Positions 1 through 12,581 of a stretch of 64,000 nucleotides of DNA are shown piece after piece. The position numbers and the translations under genes were made by a program. Origin of the DNA: Nautilus pompilius (lineage: Eukaryota; Mollusca; Cephalopoda; Nautilida; Nautilidae); contig JACATO010001759.1 of the NCBI GenBank assembly GCA_018389105.1, positions 62,001-126,000 on the forward strand. The letters run 5' to 3'. Below the pieces are notes generated by a model, which had not been told where the DNA came from, ran no database searches, and worked only from the letters and a program-made list of their open reading frames with translations. Position 1 is the stretch's first letter. Every line of letters begins with the position of its first letter.

Positions 1-530
1 ACTGGCTTCATCAGTGCTGATTCCTTTATAAACTGATATCTAATAAAATTCTTGTTAAATAATAAGATATCTATTGCAGAGAATGAACAAGAATTGATTT
101 GTAGGAGTGTAATAAATTCTTCTTTGCATTGTTTTGATGCAGACAAACTTTGTATGTTGGGAAGAGTGGTAATGCATACTTGCTAACTGCCTGACCACAC
201 TTGCTTATTTGAGGAAATTTTCACAGAATGACTGGTACCTGTTATCTGTGCTTTATATTTTTAAAGTACATCCTAATTAAAGTTTCTATGCAAATTAATT
301 AATATAACTGAATTAGGATTTGGTGAACACAAGAAACAAAATTGTAGAACTTCATTGCATCATAATTCAGGATCATATTAATTTGTACAAGAGAATTGAG
401 GAATGTAATGTACAAATTTGAATTTTATAGTTGTTGGCTCTTACTGAGCACAATGCCACCTGAGAACAATGAACACTGTATTTTTCTGCATATAAAGTCT
501 ATATTTTTATCTTCCTGGAAGCTCAGGCAT

Positions 531-665
531 TAATGTGCTGAGAAACGTTCAGCATTCATTTATCTAGTAGATTGTTCCACAAAATAGTTAAATGATGTGC
601 ACAAAACACCTGATCGATATTCATGAGGCGGCTAACTACTGTAGTCATCTTATATCCAAATTGGC
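531..665 (+). repeat. Dispersed repeat, copy 1
   Basis: This stretch matches the reverse complement of 54912-55138: it shares AATGTGCTGAGAAACGTTCA (one base different in the other copy) and then a near-identical run through TAGTAGATTGTTCCACAAA and ATGATGTGCACAAAACACC. After about 95 bp this copy skips a block that the other copy keeps, then rejoins at TAACTACTGTAGT. It is probably a remnant of an unidentified repeat family. Confidence 0.75.
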
Positions 666-1105
666 TCATACCTCGAAAAATAGTATTTTCTCAGTGTAGT
701 GGCTTCTTTGTCCTTTTAGACGTTTGTGTCTTTTGTGCCATTGTTGACACCCAGACCTTAAACCTGTGAACTTTGACCAGTTATGGTACATGGTCTTTCC
801 CTCTCTCTCTCTCAGCTAGTAAGGTACAGTTTATCTATCTGCCTCTGTACGAGTTTCCCTCTTTAAAATAACCAGGTTTGAATCTTATCATTTTTTTTAC
901 CAATTTTTAAAACTTAAAATGGAGCTCCAACATTTCCTTCATAAGATTCACAAAACTGACCCCCCCCCATTTTTTTTTTTCTATTTCTTTTCTAAAAACA
1001 AACCACATTTTCTGGTAATTTTGCTCGCTTTTGTCCATTCAAGGCATTTGTAAGTATATTATTGGTTTGTTGGTGGAAACTTTGGCTGAAATCATTTCTC
1101 CGTTC

Positions 1106-1130
1106 ATGTGGAATTCAGATAATTCCACAT
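1106..1130. repeat. Perfect hairpin, 10-bp arms
   Basis: ATGTGGAATT and AATTCCACAT are exact reverse complements around a 5-nt loop (CAGAT). Function unknown. Confidence 0.7.
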
Positions 1131-1162
1131 CTGGCTGACTGAAAAGAATTTAATTTTTCTAA

Positions 1163-1186
1163 ACACGAGCATCAGGGTGCTCGTGT
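1163..1186. repeat. Perfect hairpin, 9-bp arms
   Basis: ACACGAGCA and TGCTCGTGT are exact reverse complements around a 6-nt loop (TCAGGG). It lies 32 bp after the hairpin at 1106-1130 and 16 bp before a tandem duplication. Function unknown. Confidence 0.7.
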
Positions 1187-1202
1187 ATCTTTGTTACTTA
1201 AC

Positions 1203-1288
1203 AATATGTATTATTGATTATAGAAGAATTATCCATGTATAATATGTATTATTGATTATTAGAAGAATTATCCATGTATAATATGTAT
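1203..1288. repeat. Tandem duplication, about 38-bp unit
   Basis: Two copies (1203-1240 and 1241-1279) that differ by one inserted T, followed by the first 9-10 bases of a third copy. The unit begins AATATGTATTATTGATTAT and ends CCATGTAT. Confidence 0.85.
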
Positions 1289-4200
1289 TTTTAGATGACA
1301 AGAATTTAATCTGTTGAAATCAAATGGTAGATTCTTTTCTTTGAAGGAAATGTAAAAAAAAAAAAAAAAGCAAGAACTTACCCATTATGTACAAATTCAA
1401 AACCTTTATATTCTTTCTTTGCCTGGCAGGTATGTTGGTATGCCATCTGCTGGATTACCATTGCTAGCCTCTAGTTATCTGACTCCTCATCTCATACTGA
1501 AGCCAAACTGGTATCACAATTATAGATAAGATAACTCCCCTAACCAAATGAACACTGAAGTCATCAACCTTGACCTTTTAGCAGCTGTTAACATCAGCCA
1601 TTACTTGATTCTTCATTTACAAACAACTGCTGGCTAACTTCTAAAATTCCCCAACCCTCTGAGCTTGTTTGGCTTATAAGCAAGACAAATTCTTAGCCAT
1701 GCTGCTCTACCAGCCCCTCATTCCACACGGTAATACCTCCCTCCCCTCCCCTTTCAATTAATGTGGATCACTTTTCCAAGGCTAGAAGTGTGTTTTGTCA
1801 TTTGTGGAATAGGACAAGTTTCTAAGATGACATCTTGCTGATAAATGTTTCTTCAATTGGACTTTCTAACTTGAAACTGCCTCATCAGATGAAATGAATG
1901 CCTGATAAATTATGTACAAGCTACCATCCTGGCTGAGCTTTGTATCCAGAAATTACTCTTGATTTGCTAATAAGTGTGAGATATGGGTCGTCTTTTTAAA
2001 AAGCCTTAAATGACATTTCCTCTTTATAATTATTTTTGGTATAGGTTAAAGCTTAAATTTGCTTATTTAAAATTATGAACATTTTTAATGTTTGCAAAGC
2101 TGATGTTTGTTGCTTTGGTTTATTATAATTCTTGTTATAATGAACTGTTTTCGTGCCATACCTTTTGTGGGTGTCTCTTGCTAAATTTGGCACCTGATGT
2201 CATTGAAAGAGCTTTTACAAATGTGTGCTTATTTTGCAGACTTATTGCCTAATGTATTCATTTACAATGTGACAACTTCATTGATTACTCTGAAAGTGTT
2301 TCCCATTTATCATTTAAAAGTTAACAGGCAGCAAATTGTTTTTAAATGCATACATTAGAGATCGGGGGGAAACTAAAAAAAGGGGCAGTGTTTTTTCTCT
2401 CACGTAGACACTGCATTAAAGCTTAGTTTGTTCTGTTGGTGACTGATGAAAAGGCTTGATTAAAGTACAAACAGTTTGTCAGATAAAGAGTAAGGTACAA
2501 AGATAGACAGACATTTTAATGGCATATTTCAAGAGCTGGGTAGAATGAATTTTATTTGGTTGAAAGACAACTGACCTGTAAAAGCCATTATTATCTTTGT
2601 TATGTTGCCATTCTTTTTGTTTTGCAAATAATGGCCTCAAGCCCATCTAAGAGTATCCATGTAAGTATTCTGTTTTGCTGATGACATTGCAACAGTAATC
2701 TGCTGAAGCTACCCAAAACCAAACATTGAAAGTCAGTTGTCACAACAATTAGGCTTTGACTGTAACATGGGCTCTTGGCTAAGAAAAGATATTGAATTAT
2801 TGTAATGGGTTTGGATTTGATTATTTCTAGTGTCTCTGGTTCAAAATTCAGAGGTCACAGAAACCAAGTATTATTTCTCTAGTTTTGAATGATCTGATAC
2901 AAGGATTTTGAGAAAGTGAGGCTTGATTAGATCTAAAAAAATGACAAATCTCCTGGATGTGATATTACTTCTGAAATCTCAAAATCATTGGGATGAATTA
3001 CATTGTCAGGTGATGTATTGTACAAATTACAGGAATACTTTAGTTGTCATCATTCAAGTGTCACTTGTATCTATTAATGTATGTTGTGGTGGAAGATCCT
3101 GAATCAAAATGAATTTAAACCCACTGAATTGGTGCCAAATGTACATAAGGTGAAAACAGGTAAAGTGGATGTTGTCAGAGACTTATCTTGCTTGGTTATT
3201 TTCAATATACAAGTCTGGCACTACTAACTTTTACTCCATTATGCAGTGAGTGCCATCAGGATTTTAATGAAGAAATCCACATTTAGATCAGTTTCCAGCC
3301 AAAATAGGTTGGAGAGGAGGTTGCTCAGTAGATGCTAGAAGAGAATCTGACATTAATGTTCTTGTGAAGTAAAGACTTGCTTAATTTTGAGGAGGGGAGA
3401 TAATCCATGAATGCAAGAATTGTACAGCAGGTAGAAACATTGTCAGATTGGTATTTCATATGTTGATTTTTGAAATAGGCTTTAAACAGCCCCCCCCAAA
3501 AGTTAGCAGGCGTACCATTGCTAGGTCTGTGTGCTCATTGAGTGGTGTCACACTACAATACATTTATTAAAGGAAAAATTAATTATTTCTGAAAGTAAAC
3601 AATACAATGGATTTCTATTCCGTATTATTTCCTGTCCATAAGAAGAGTTAATCCAGTGTTTCTTATGAAATAAGTCACTTTGTAACCAAACTAGTCAAGC
3701 TGACCACCACACTGACACCAGCCCAAGTGGTAACAGTTATTCTCTCATTATCTTGTGATGGCATCATAGATAAACATCCATATTCGTCATTTCCTGTGCG
3801 ATATGTCAAAAGAGTTTCTCTTTGGAAATACTTGACATTTTACTTTTCTGTAGTATCTTCAGAGTGGGAAAACAACATTCTTCTTTTGCCACATTGCTAG
3901 GGACCGACCAGTCAATCCCTCATCACACTTGCATTCCACCATGTGTAAGTATAAAATCCTGCACAACTAAATTTTTGTAAATAAGGGGAATAATAGTGGA
4001 GGGAGTGCAAGTGATTCTATACCTGGGTTAGTTTACTGGCCATAACTCGTGTATACGTGCGCATTCTGATTGGCAAAGCAGGCATTTTCCTGTGTGGGTT
4101 GCTAGATCAGCATACAGGCCTCTCACCCAGTAACCTCGCATCAATTGTCGATATTGGATCATTACAGTCCCCAATCATGTCACTACATTAAATCACTCCA

Positions 4201-4646
4201 GGGGTATTCCATGTCAAATGTACAAACACTTTTCAGCAAATTTTTGAGAGACAATCTCAGATTTCACTCATTTTTTTTTGTGTGCAAGGGTTTGTTTCTA
4301 TAGTGAAACATTATGTACCAATTTTCAGACTTTGGGGCCAATTTTATGGTTCCCCCCAAATTTGGACTTCATTGGCTGACCCACAATCTTTCAGAGGCTA
4401 TATCTCAGGCTGTACCGGTCCGATTTGGATGATCTTGGAATCAAAATGCTCGTAAAAGCAGGATCTTTCCAAAAGTGGTAATTGATGGCACCCTTTGACC
4501 TTCAGCCCCTGCCACCTAGCAAAATCATTGGTCCCGATTTTGTGTGTGGAAAATATCCCTTCATATACTCAAAAACTTCAGCAAAAACAAAAATGGGATC
4601 TTTAAGGGTTCATGTGTGACAACGTTTTGTTTGGGGGGGGGCCTCG
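4201..4646 (+). repeat. Element 1 left terminal inverted repeat
   Basis: Inverted partner of 7904-8351. Similarity is patchy in the first ~130 bp and strong from about 4350 onward; the right copy carries small insertions, for example around the sequence matching 4470. Confidence 0.85.
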
Positions 4647-5448
4647 ACCTGCTTCTGAGAGTGACATTTAATGTCATTGTTCCAATGACATTTCAATGTT
4701 TAGCTTTAATTTAAACAGTTCATGTTATTGGTATCGTAGGGCTTGCTGAGTGGACATTCCACTGTGTGGGCATTGTGTGCTGTTGTTGCAGGGTTCACCG
4801 AGGGGACATTAAGTGACATAGGGCGCACTGTGTGGGAATTGTAGGTTTGCTATCTAAACACTTCAATTTGCTTTATCCACCTGTCTGCTATCGTTTGGCA
4901 AGTAGACATTTACACTGTCCAGCTGTATCTACTGTTCAACAAATTTCTGCTATAAATTCGTGGAGAGCTCACTCCAGGCTTTCCATGGGAGGGACGCTGA
5001 CTGACTGTCCACTCGTGCCGACTGTTCATGTTCACTAACCATAAACTCTGGGCAAAGGCCACCATACAAGTAAGTTTAGTTGCAGTTGTAGCCACAATTG
5101 GGACTTTGTTGTTTCAGTCTGTAAGTTTATGAATGTATCTTGGATTTGTTGTTGTAATTGGCCCCGCAGTTTGTAAACTGTAATTTATTTCACTTTATAT
5201 TTCATTTTAGATCAAATAAACTCAGCTTAAAGTTTATACGGTTTGGTGTCTGTTTCCTAAAGTTGGCCTGTCAGTCCAGACGTCAAATGCTGGCAGGTGA
5301 CCATATGTCTGATATCAACAATTATCATCTCTGGACTATATATTGCATCATTTTGGAAACATTCATTCCAATGTGTGAATTGATTTTTAAGTGGATAATG
5401 AGCTAATTTCATTCCTTTTTTTTTTTTTGCATATTTTTCAGCATAAGC

Positions 5449-7763
5449 ATGGCGAGCAAGTTCCGCAAATACTGTTGTGATCCATTCAGCTGTTATAAAA
5501 CAAAACAACAAAAAGATTTTTGCAGTGTGTCTAATGATATGTTGATGAAATACCCTTCAAAGGTGAAAAAAGATGATAGACTTTGTACTTTGTGCAGAAA
5601 AAAACTTGCTAAGTTGTCACCAGAGCATATTGAAGGATCATCTTCGACATCATCATCAGAAGGTCCTATCAAAGGAATTGCAGAATCTGTTTTGACAGAT
5701 GAGGACAAAGAGGTTTTTGAGCAAGAAGCAGAAGTTGGCCTTTTGAACCAGTCTTTATCCATGATAGGGGAAAACCCATTTGATAAAAGAAAAGCAGAAA
5801 GGAACCCAGTGTACGTTCCTGCAAAGTGAAGTAAATTGGAAGCTTCTGTACAAAAGAAATTAGATCTAGTTGCTGGACTAAGCATTATGGAAAAGGCACA
5901 CAGTGTGCCATCAAAATGTGATGAAAACTGCATGCCAGAGGTGATCAAAAGTCTGAAAGAAAAATACGTTGTTTCGAGCCATTCAAAGCAAATATGTATA
6001 CCGACAATATTAGCTCAGAATATGGGCATTAGAGGGAATGATGAGTGAATTCGGCTGCTCCCAAAGAATGGCTATACAAGCCAAAAATTTAGATAAAGAA
6101 AAGGGTATGTTATCATCTCCAAATCCCAAACACGGTTAAATCTGCCATAACTGAATTCTATCAAAGTGAAGAAGTCAGCTGAATAATGCCGGGAAAAAAT
6201 GACTTTGTGGTAGTCAGGAATGAACATGGAAAAGGAAAAAAATCAAAAGCCCCTGGTACTAAACAATCTCAAGGAAATGTTTCAGATATTCAAAGAGTAG
6301 CACCCTAACTTGAAAGTTGGATTTCCAAAGTTTGACATGCTCCATCCCTCAGTGTCCCCTGGCCAGTTCAAGTGGTACTCAGTGTATGTGTGTGTGTGTA
6401 CGATCCATCAAAATGTGAAACCCATGATGATTGGATCAAAAATGCCACAGATTGCCAAACTTTTCAGACATCATCATGTGATAGCACACATAGTTTGCAA
6501 CTCAGCACAACCGGCATGTTATTTTAGAACATGTGAAAGTTGCCCATCAATTGAAGACTTCAAAAATGAGCTACTAAGTGCTTATGAACTAGAGGGGATT
6601 AATGAAATTCAGTTTAAACAATGGACATCCACTGACAGGTCTGAACTTAGCTCCATGGTGCTGCCTTCAGAAGAATTTATTGATAAATTCTGCGAACATG
6701 CAGTGAATTTAGTGAGACACGACTTCATTGCCAAAAGCTCAATCTGAGTTTTTGAAAAATAAAAAAGACGAAATTGCTGAAGGAGACTTTTCAGAGAACT
6801 ATTCCTTCGTTGTGCAGGATGCAGCCAAAGGATTCCATTGGAATTGCTCTCAAGCCACAATCCACCCCTAGGTTTACTATTTCAAATCAGATGATGGCAA
6901 ACTGAACCATGATTTGTTCACAGTGATATCAGAGTGGAATATACACAACGTTGTCTCAGTCCACCTTTTTTCAAAGAATGCTTATTGAGCACTTGAAATC
7001 TATGTTTGGAAATGTCAAAAAACTTTGCTATTTCTCAGACGGTTGCACAGGTCAATATAAGAATTGCAAGGCCTTCCTAAACCTATGTCGTCACAAATCA
7101 GAGTATGATATACACGCAGAATGGCATTTTTTTGCCACCAGTCATGGAAAGGGCCCTTCGAATGTGGTGGGAGGCACAGTCAAGCGAGAAGCAACACGTG
7201 AGAGTTTGCATAGACCATATGACCAGCAAATTATTTCTCCAAAAGATCTTTTCACCTTTGCCAAAAATGGGGCTGAATGAAATGAAGTTTGGTTACGGGA
7301 CCCAAGAGGCATACGAGGAGGAAGAATGAAACCTGGAAGACAGGTTAAAAACAGCCAGAACCATACCTGGGACTCAAAAACTCCATGCTTTCATCCATAT
7401 TTCAGAAAATACTCTTCATGTACGCAAATTCAGCCTTAGCGAGAAACAGCACCACATCGAGTCAGTAATTTCAAAATTTATGCCAACTTTTAATGGGGGA
7501 AACTCTCAGGTTATGTCACAGTGCACTATGACAGACAATGGTGGCTTGCCTGTATCATGGAAGCCTTTCAGGACATTCATGAAGTTAAAGTGAATTTTCT
7601 TCATCAAAACGGGCTCTCAAATAGTTTCTTTTTTCCTGAAATTGAAGATCAGTGTTTATTAGACATTTCCGATATTATTCTTTCTGTAGAACCAAAAACT
7701 GCTACAGTCAAAACCTACACAATCAGTAAAAAAGAAATCCAGTTGGCAAAAAATCCTGACTGA
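5449..7763 (+). pseudogene. Element 1 transposase-like ORF, broken
   Basis: The coding remnant runs on the plus strand but is interrupted by stops and frameshifts. The first block (5449-5826) starts at ATG and has Cys-rich patches KYCCDPFSC and RLCTLCRKKL, perhaps a zinc-binding N-terminus. The frame continues past a TGA at 5827. A middle block (6310-6747) has VGFPKFDMLHP and VCVCTIHQNVKPMM. A central block (about 6780-7280) has NYSFVVQDAAKGFHWN and YFSDGCTGQYKNCKAFLNLC, then AEWHFFATSHGKGPSN and VVGGTVKREATRES. The Asp of FSDG and the Asp of VVQDAA could be parts of an RNase H-like catalytic core (inference). The end (about 7500-7763) has VHYDRQWWLACI, resembling a small barrel domain. I recognise this order from repeat-encoded invertebrate proteins of unknown function. 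Confidence 0.75.
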
Positions 7764-7903
7764 CTCTGCTAGGCAAGACTTGTACTAATATCACATGTGT
7801 GGAAACTTGATTTCTTTCTATGTTGATATCTAGTACTAGAATACAATGATATAGTGTATTTGAAATCTTGCCTTGTGTCATGTATGGTGATGACATGTCT
7901 AGC

Positions 7904-8351
7904 ACCCGAGGCCCCCCCCCAACATAAAATTTTGCTACACCTGAACCCTTTGGAGATCCCATTTTTGTTTTTGCTGAGGTGTTGGAGTATATGAAGGGGT
8001 ATTCTCCACACAAAAAATCAGGACCAACGGTTTTGCTGGGAGGGGGGGGGGCTAAAAGTCACAGGGCGCCATCAATTACCACTTTTGGAATTTCTATTTT
8101 GAAGTGATTTTATTTATGCAATTGGAAAGATCCTGCTTTTACGAGCATTTTTATACCAACATCATCCAAATCGGACCAGTACAGCCTGAGATATAGCCTC
8201 TGAAAGATTGTGGGTCAGCCGGGGAAGTCCAAATTTGGGGAACCCAAGGTCTGAAAGTTAGCAAGTTGAGTTACTTCATCCAAATGAATAAATGGGGAGA
8301 AAATATGGTATTAGTATCAGGAGGGTGTGTACACTTGACATGGAATGCCCT
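7904..8351 (-). repeat. Element 1 right terminal inverted repeat
   Basis: Inverted partner of 4201-4646. It includes a C run (7911-7919) and a G run (about 8042-8051) facing a G run in the left copy, and ends at AAGGGCATTCC read on the minus strand, immediately before TTAA. Confidence 0.85.
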
Positions 8352-9749
8352 TTAAGTGTCTCTTAGCTTGGAAATAACTGTTGATAATAGCAGTAACTAG
8401 AAAATAAATCTGTAGACCTTTTAAAATTACATACAATATACAAGAGAGGTATCTACTTTTAAATTGTTTAGTGCCTGGCTGAGTCTCCTTGAAAATGCTT
8501 CCATTTTTCAGGCCCTGAATTGCTCGAGGTATTACTGATGTAGACGGTTGTCCAGTGAACAGAAGCACCACAGCTGCTCCTGTGACTAAGTTGCCAGCTT
8601 AATTGGAGTATATTTTAGGAACTGAGATTTAACCTAAAAAACAAAACCAAAGATGTCTCTAGCACTTCTGCATCCATGTGTAATTCTTAGGAATATTTGT
8701 CTCCTGCAAATAGCTAGGATGCCAACAATAGGCAAGCATATTTAAAAATGCCATTGTGGTTTCAATGTCAGCCTTTAGTTTGTAGGCTACACCATGATCA
8801 CCTTTTGTCAACAAAAAGGACCTGTTTCCTACTACTGGTGCAGTATCATCCTCAGTGGTTTGGTGGTTGAATTAGCAAAGTTCACGGTAAGTATTGACAT
8901 TAGATGGTCTGTCTGCATGTTGGGTGTTTCAGATGACAATCTGCACTCACTCCAGTAAATTACTCCCACCATAGATGGAAACTCATTTAAAATTGTGCAA
9001 TAGTGGTACATTTATTGCTGGTACAGGATAAAGTGGACATTTTTTGTCAGTTAACTTACATTGAAATATGCCACTATTCAGACTGCAATCTCTCAATTCT
9101 TGAAGAAAAAACTACTTTACAAAATCAGATGGATTGCATGGTAAAAATAATTTTAATAGATCCTGTCAAACTGGGTTACAATTCCACAACATTTTGTCAG
9201 CCATTATTATCCTTGTATATGGCAAAAATAGAATTGTGGTGGTATTTAGTTAGTCCTGAAAAACTTGGTGCCGGGTGCAATAACCAAAACTTCTTGCACG
9301 AGAGAAATCATCAGTTTTGAATAAATTCTGCTGCATCTACGGGTGATGCAGCATTGTCTAGAGTACCTGCCCTTTATGGATGGATAGGTCTATACATTGA
9401 CTGGCCTCAGAATTAAACAATGGAAATAGGGTGAAATTCCCATATCTATAAGTGGTTGGCAGGTAAACAAGCATGGAATTGGGGCTGATTTTGGAGATGG
9501 ATTTCAGCCAGCAGAGCTGAAATACCTCAACCAACTTTATTCTAGAGCGCTGCTGGACAATTACCATTTGAATGAGTCAGTGGCATTACTTACCTAGCTA
9601 ATCCACTCTTAAAAATTCATCAAACTACAGAGTTCTGAGAGGATGAGCTGTCACCCACGATTCAGTCCATTCTCTGATCCCATGGTCAGCCAATGTACGT
9701 ACCTTGGGCAGGGGGTTAGTTTGCTCTCAAGCAGCGCAACAGACAGACA
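8352..9749. other. Intergenic, nothing recognised
   Basis: AT-rich sequence between element 1 and the presumed end of the receptor transcript. A 105-codon open frame at 9003-9320 has no recognisable domain and no splice or codon support. Confidence 0.5.
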
Positions 9750-9764
9750 GAGAATAGCAATTTT

Positions 9765-9770
9765 TTTATT
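9765..9770 (-). promoter_or_regulatory. Candidate poly(A) signal AATAAA
   Basis: On the minus strand the sequence reads AATAAA and is followed within about 25 nt by TCTGTCTGTCTGTTG, a U/GU-rich stretch of the kind that binds the cleavage machinery. This is the best candidate for the distal end of the receptor mRNA. A second AATAAA lies at 10774-10779. Confidence 0.4.
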
Positions 9771-10824
9771 TGATATACAAACAAATCATGGTACTCATAA
9801 ATTGTAAATAAATATTACAGTTGGAGGAGGAGAAATAAAACCACAAGGAGACGTTGACAAAGCCTCTCTACGCAATCAGTGGTTAACAACAGAACCAAGC
9901 TGGTGTCCATCAGCAGCGGATCTGCCAAAGTACAGTGCTGCCAGGCAGCCGTTGGAGAAATAACAGTAAATTGAAGAAATGATGACAGATGAGGATGAGA
10001 AATTTTTTTTTTTTTTTTTCCATTTTAAACTGTCAAAATAAAATAAAATAAATAAGCTGGTTGATAGCCATACATGTGAGATTTCTGAGCATGGATTTGA
10101 CTTACTTTTAATGATGAAATAAAAACAAAACTGGAAGACGACAATGAGTCAAAAGAGAGAAAATGCAAGGCTGAAGGATAAATCAGAAGGTGTGTAGGGG
10201 AAGGAGATTGTCATGATGCAATAGGTGTGATAAGATGATTATCTGTTATTGCCAGTGCTACTACACTGGTCTCTTCGATCAAACTGGAGGTATGGTACTT
10301 CTAGGTAAACAAAAAGGATAAGTAAGTAAATTTTAAAAGATTTATAACTTGCAAAGCCACAAGAAAAGAAAAAAAAATTACATTTACATTCCTCGTGTAC
10401 AGGGGCCTGTCTTACCTTGAGTGGGTAATTCTTAAGCAGCGAGACTATACACCGAAGATTTCATAGCAGCCCGCATATCCAACACCATTAGTCATGTAAT
10501 CAGATCATCGTGGATTTTACTGCTTTTAAATTCATCAGCTAAAAATTATCCACCTTTGCTATAAATTTAAGACTAATGTCTATCCTATCCTAACAAATTT
10601 TTTTTCTAAATTAGTATTGTTTCTGATCCCACGTTTTTTTTTTTTTTTGTGGCTTTGATTTGTCACAGGTACACGGAGCTTGATAGCAGCCACTGGTCTG
10701 TCTTATCCATAGCAGCACTGGTCTCCATAGAAATAACTGTAAAGTCCACCAAAGAGTAACACCTTGCAAAAATTTTATTGTAGAGTTAGAAAAGAAAAAT
10801 GAGGTAGAACTTTGTTCTCATTTA

Positions 10825-10848
10825 AAATAATAATAATAATAATAATAA
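10825..10848. repeat. (TAA)n microsatellite
   Basis: About eight AAT units in a row, inside the candidate 3' UTR. Confidence 0.9.
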
Positions 10849-12555
10849 ACAGAATTAAAGAAAATAGTTTTTCTTTTCACCGAGATCTATTTATACCTTT
10901 TTTTTTTAAAAATAAGATGAACAGTGGGAAATTGTTCATAATTATCAGACTCCAATGAAAGATTAGTTCTCTTTCCTCCCCCCGAATGCAAGTAATTTCG
11001 TTTACAAACTAACCATTTCTTATTATTGATGAAGTTCTCAATGCTTGGGCCAGAGCTGACACTAGTTTTGTTTTTTTCCCATAAATACAATACCAGTGGG
11101 GGGGCAGAGTCGTCGAGACGGTATCCACCACTGTCCTGGGCCCCGCATACCAGCAGAGAAATACGGATTCAACAAATCTCTCCACCAGAAGTTGCTACAG
11201 CACAGAAAAAGGCATTTGTCATTGAAGAATATTTCCCCTAACCTGCTGTTAATAACTCTCAGGTCAGACTGGTGGCCAGGATAGGAACAGACTGAGCTAA
11301 GTAAGTACGAAGAACAAGCAAGCAGTCCAGCTGGGCCCAAATCTCTAAATGCCGGTTCTCACAGGCCTGAGAACTAATATATATTTTTAATGACCAGCAA
11401 ACCAACAAATCATCTGATATTTGTTAAAAGAAAAATAGTTTTGTTTCTTTCTTTCTTTCTTTTTGCAAGCAAAAACAAAGTTGCTACCACAAGTAGGAAA
11501 TATCGCTTCTTTTATGAATCCTATCAGGAGAATTCAACCTTAAACTCTATAATATAGCTATTTTAAAATGTGCGCACGCATTTCCCCCAACCAACCCTCA
11601 CGGCAGAGTGTACTGTACTGAGCCTTTGTCAGCGTCTTTCTTTTTAATGCAGCAGGTGAACCTAATCTCCTCTTCTGAGGTAAATTTTGCCCCCCCCCCA
11701 CAAAGAAGCATTTGTTTTCTTTCATTTAATGTTACTTACTGAGCAACATCCGGTGGAGAGGAGAAGGGAAACTGCAGCAGCCTGAGCCCTAAACTGATAG
11801 ATCCAATCACCTTTTTCTAGAATTGTATTGTAGAGATGTCTGAGTTGGTGGGTATAAGGGCTTAAAGAAAAACGAAAAAGCAAATAAAGATCCAGTGTTT
11901 AAAAAGAGAACAAATTGTATGGGAGAAGAGGTATTCACTGTTAGTTTTGTTTTGTTGAATAAATTACAGACGGAGGTTACACATTGAACACGAGCAGCCA
12001 CCAACTACAGTATAAACACCAATCACGTGGCTTTCTACCAACTAGACTACGACGATAACCAAATCTTTCCATAATACATGATTCGAGGTTATTTACAGTT
12101 AGACGCGGATGATGGGTGATGATGAACAGCCATTGGAAATAAAAAAATAGACGACGTACACATCTGTAAGTGTCGCCTGACAAAAAAGGTTTCTTATTTT
12201 TTACTTTCATGTTGCATGTATTCTCAATGTCATAGTTCCCAATATCTGCACAAACAATATCAGGAAATGCAGATTGAAATAAGAAAGTACTGATTTCAAG
12301 AAAAACAAACTATGCATAAGTATGTAGACACTGAAAAGGAGTTAAGAGTGGATTAAAAATCCTGAACTGTACAAAAAGACGGGTCAGAAAGGGAAAATGC
12401 TCCACAGCCACCCACCCTACCAACTTCTACTTGTATTTCTCACAAAAGATATTGTATTTCAGGTGCCTTCAAATTTTAACAAATTTCTTTAAAGTGGGTG
12501 CTTTCTGATTAGTGTTTTAGTGCAGTTTTCCATTGTTTAGATTCATACATAGGCA

Positions 12556-12581
12556 TGTGTGTGTGTGTGCGCGTGTGTGTG
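12556..12581. repeat. (GT)n microsatellite with GC interruption
   Basis: TG dinucleotides interrupted by GCGC, inside the candidate 3' UTR. Confidence 0.9.

Larger units (their letters stand above)
1..4200. other. Intergenic, no gene recognised
   Basis: AT-rich sequence with stop codons in all frames and no ORF of note. It holds two perfect hairpins (1106-1130 and 1063-bp-class features listed separately at 1163-1186), a short tandem duplication (1203-1288), and one copy of a dispersed repeat (531-665). A few homopolymers are present (C and T run near 961, A run near 1353). No exon, tRNA or promoter could be supported. Confidence 0.6.
4201..8351 (+). mobile_element. Element 1: decayed DNA transposon with ~450-bp terminal inverted repeats
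   Basis: The two ends are inverted copies: 4201-4646 starts GGGGTATTCCATGTCAAATG and 7904-8351, read in reverse, starts AGGGCATTCCATGTCAAGTG. Further in they share TTTCAGAGGCTATATCTCAG, GCTCGTAAAAGCAGGATCTT, AGTGGTAATTGATGGC, and a G run followed by GCCTCG. Between the ends lies a broken ORF (5449-7763). Both edges have a TTAA nearby (4188-4191 and 8352-8355), but on the left it is nine bases off the repeat end, so no clean target duplication can be claimed. The encoded protein belongs to a family I know from many invertebrate genomes only as uncharacterised, repeat-borne proteins; I cannot name its transposon superfamily. Confidence 0.85.

Noticed and set aside
4188-4191. TTAA beside element 1, suggesting a Kolobok- or piggyBac-like target duplication
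   Set aside because: On the left it is nine bases away from the repeat end, while on the right it is adjacent; TTAA is common in AT-rich DNA, so it does not establish a superfamily.
5493-5948. 151-codon minus-strand open frame
   Set aside because: It is antisense to the element 1 ORF, whose family wording is clear on the plus strand.
9003-9320. 105-codon plus-strand open frame
   Set aside because: No domain, no splice or promoter support, and composition like the surrounding AT-rich sequence.
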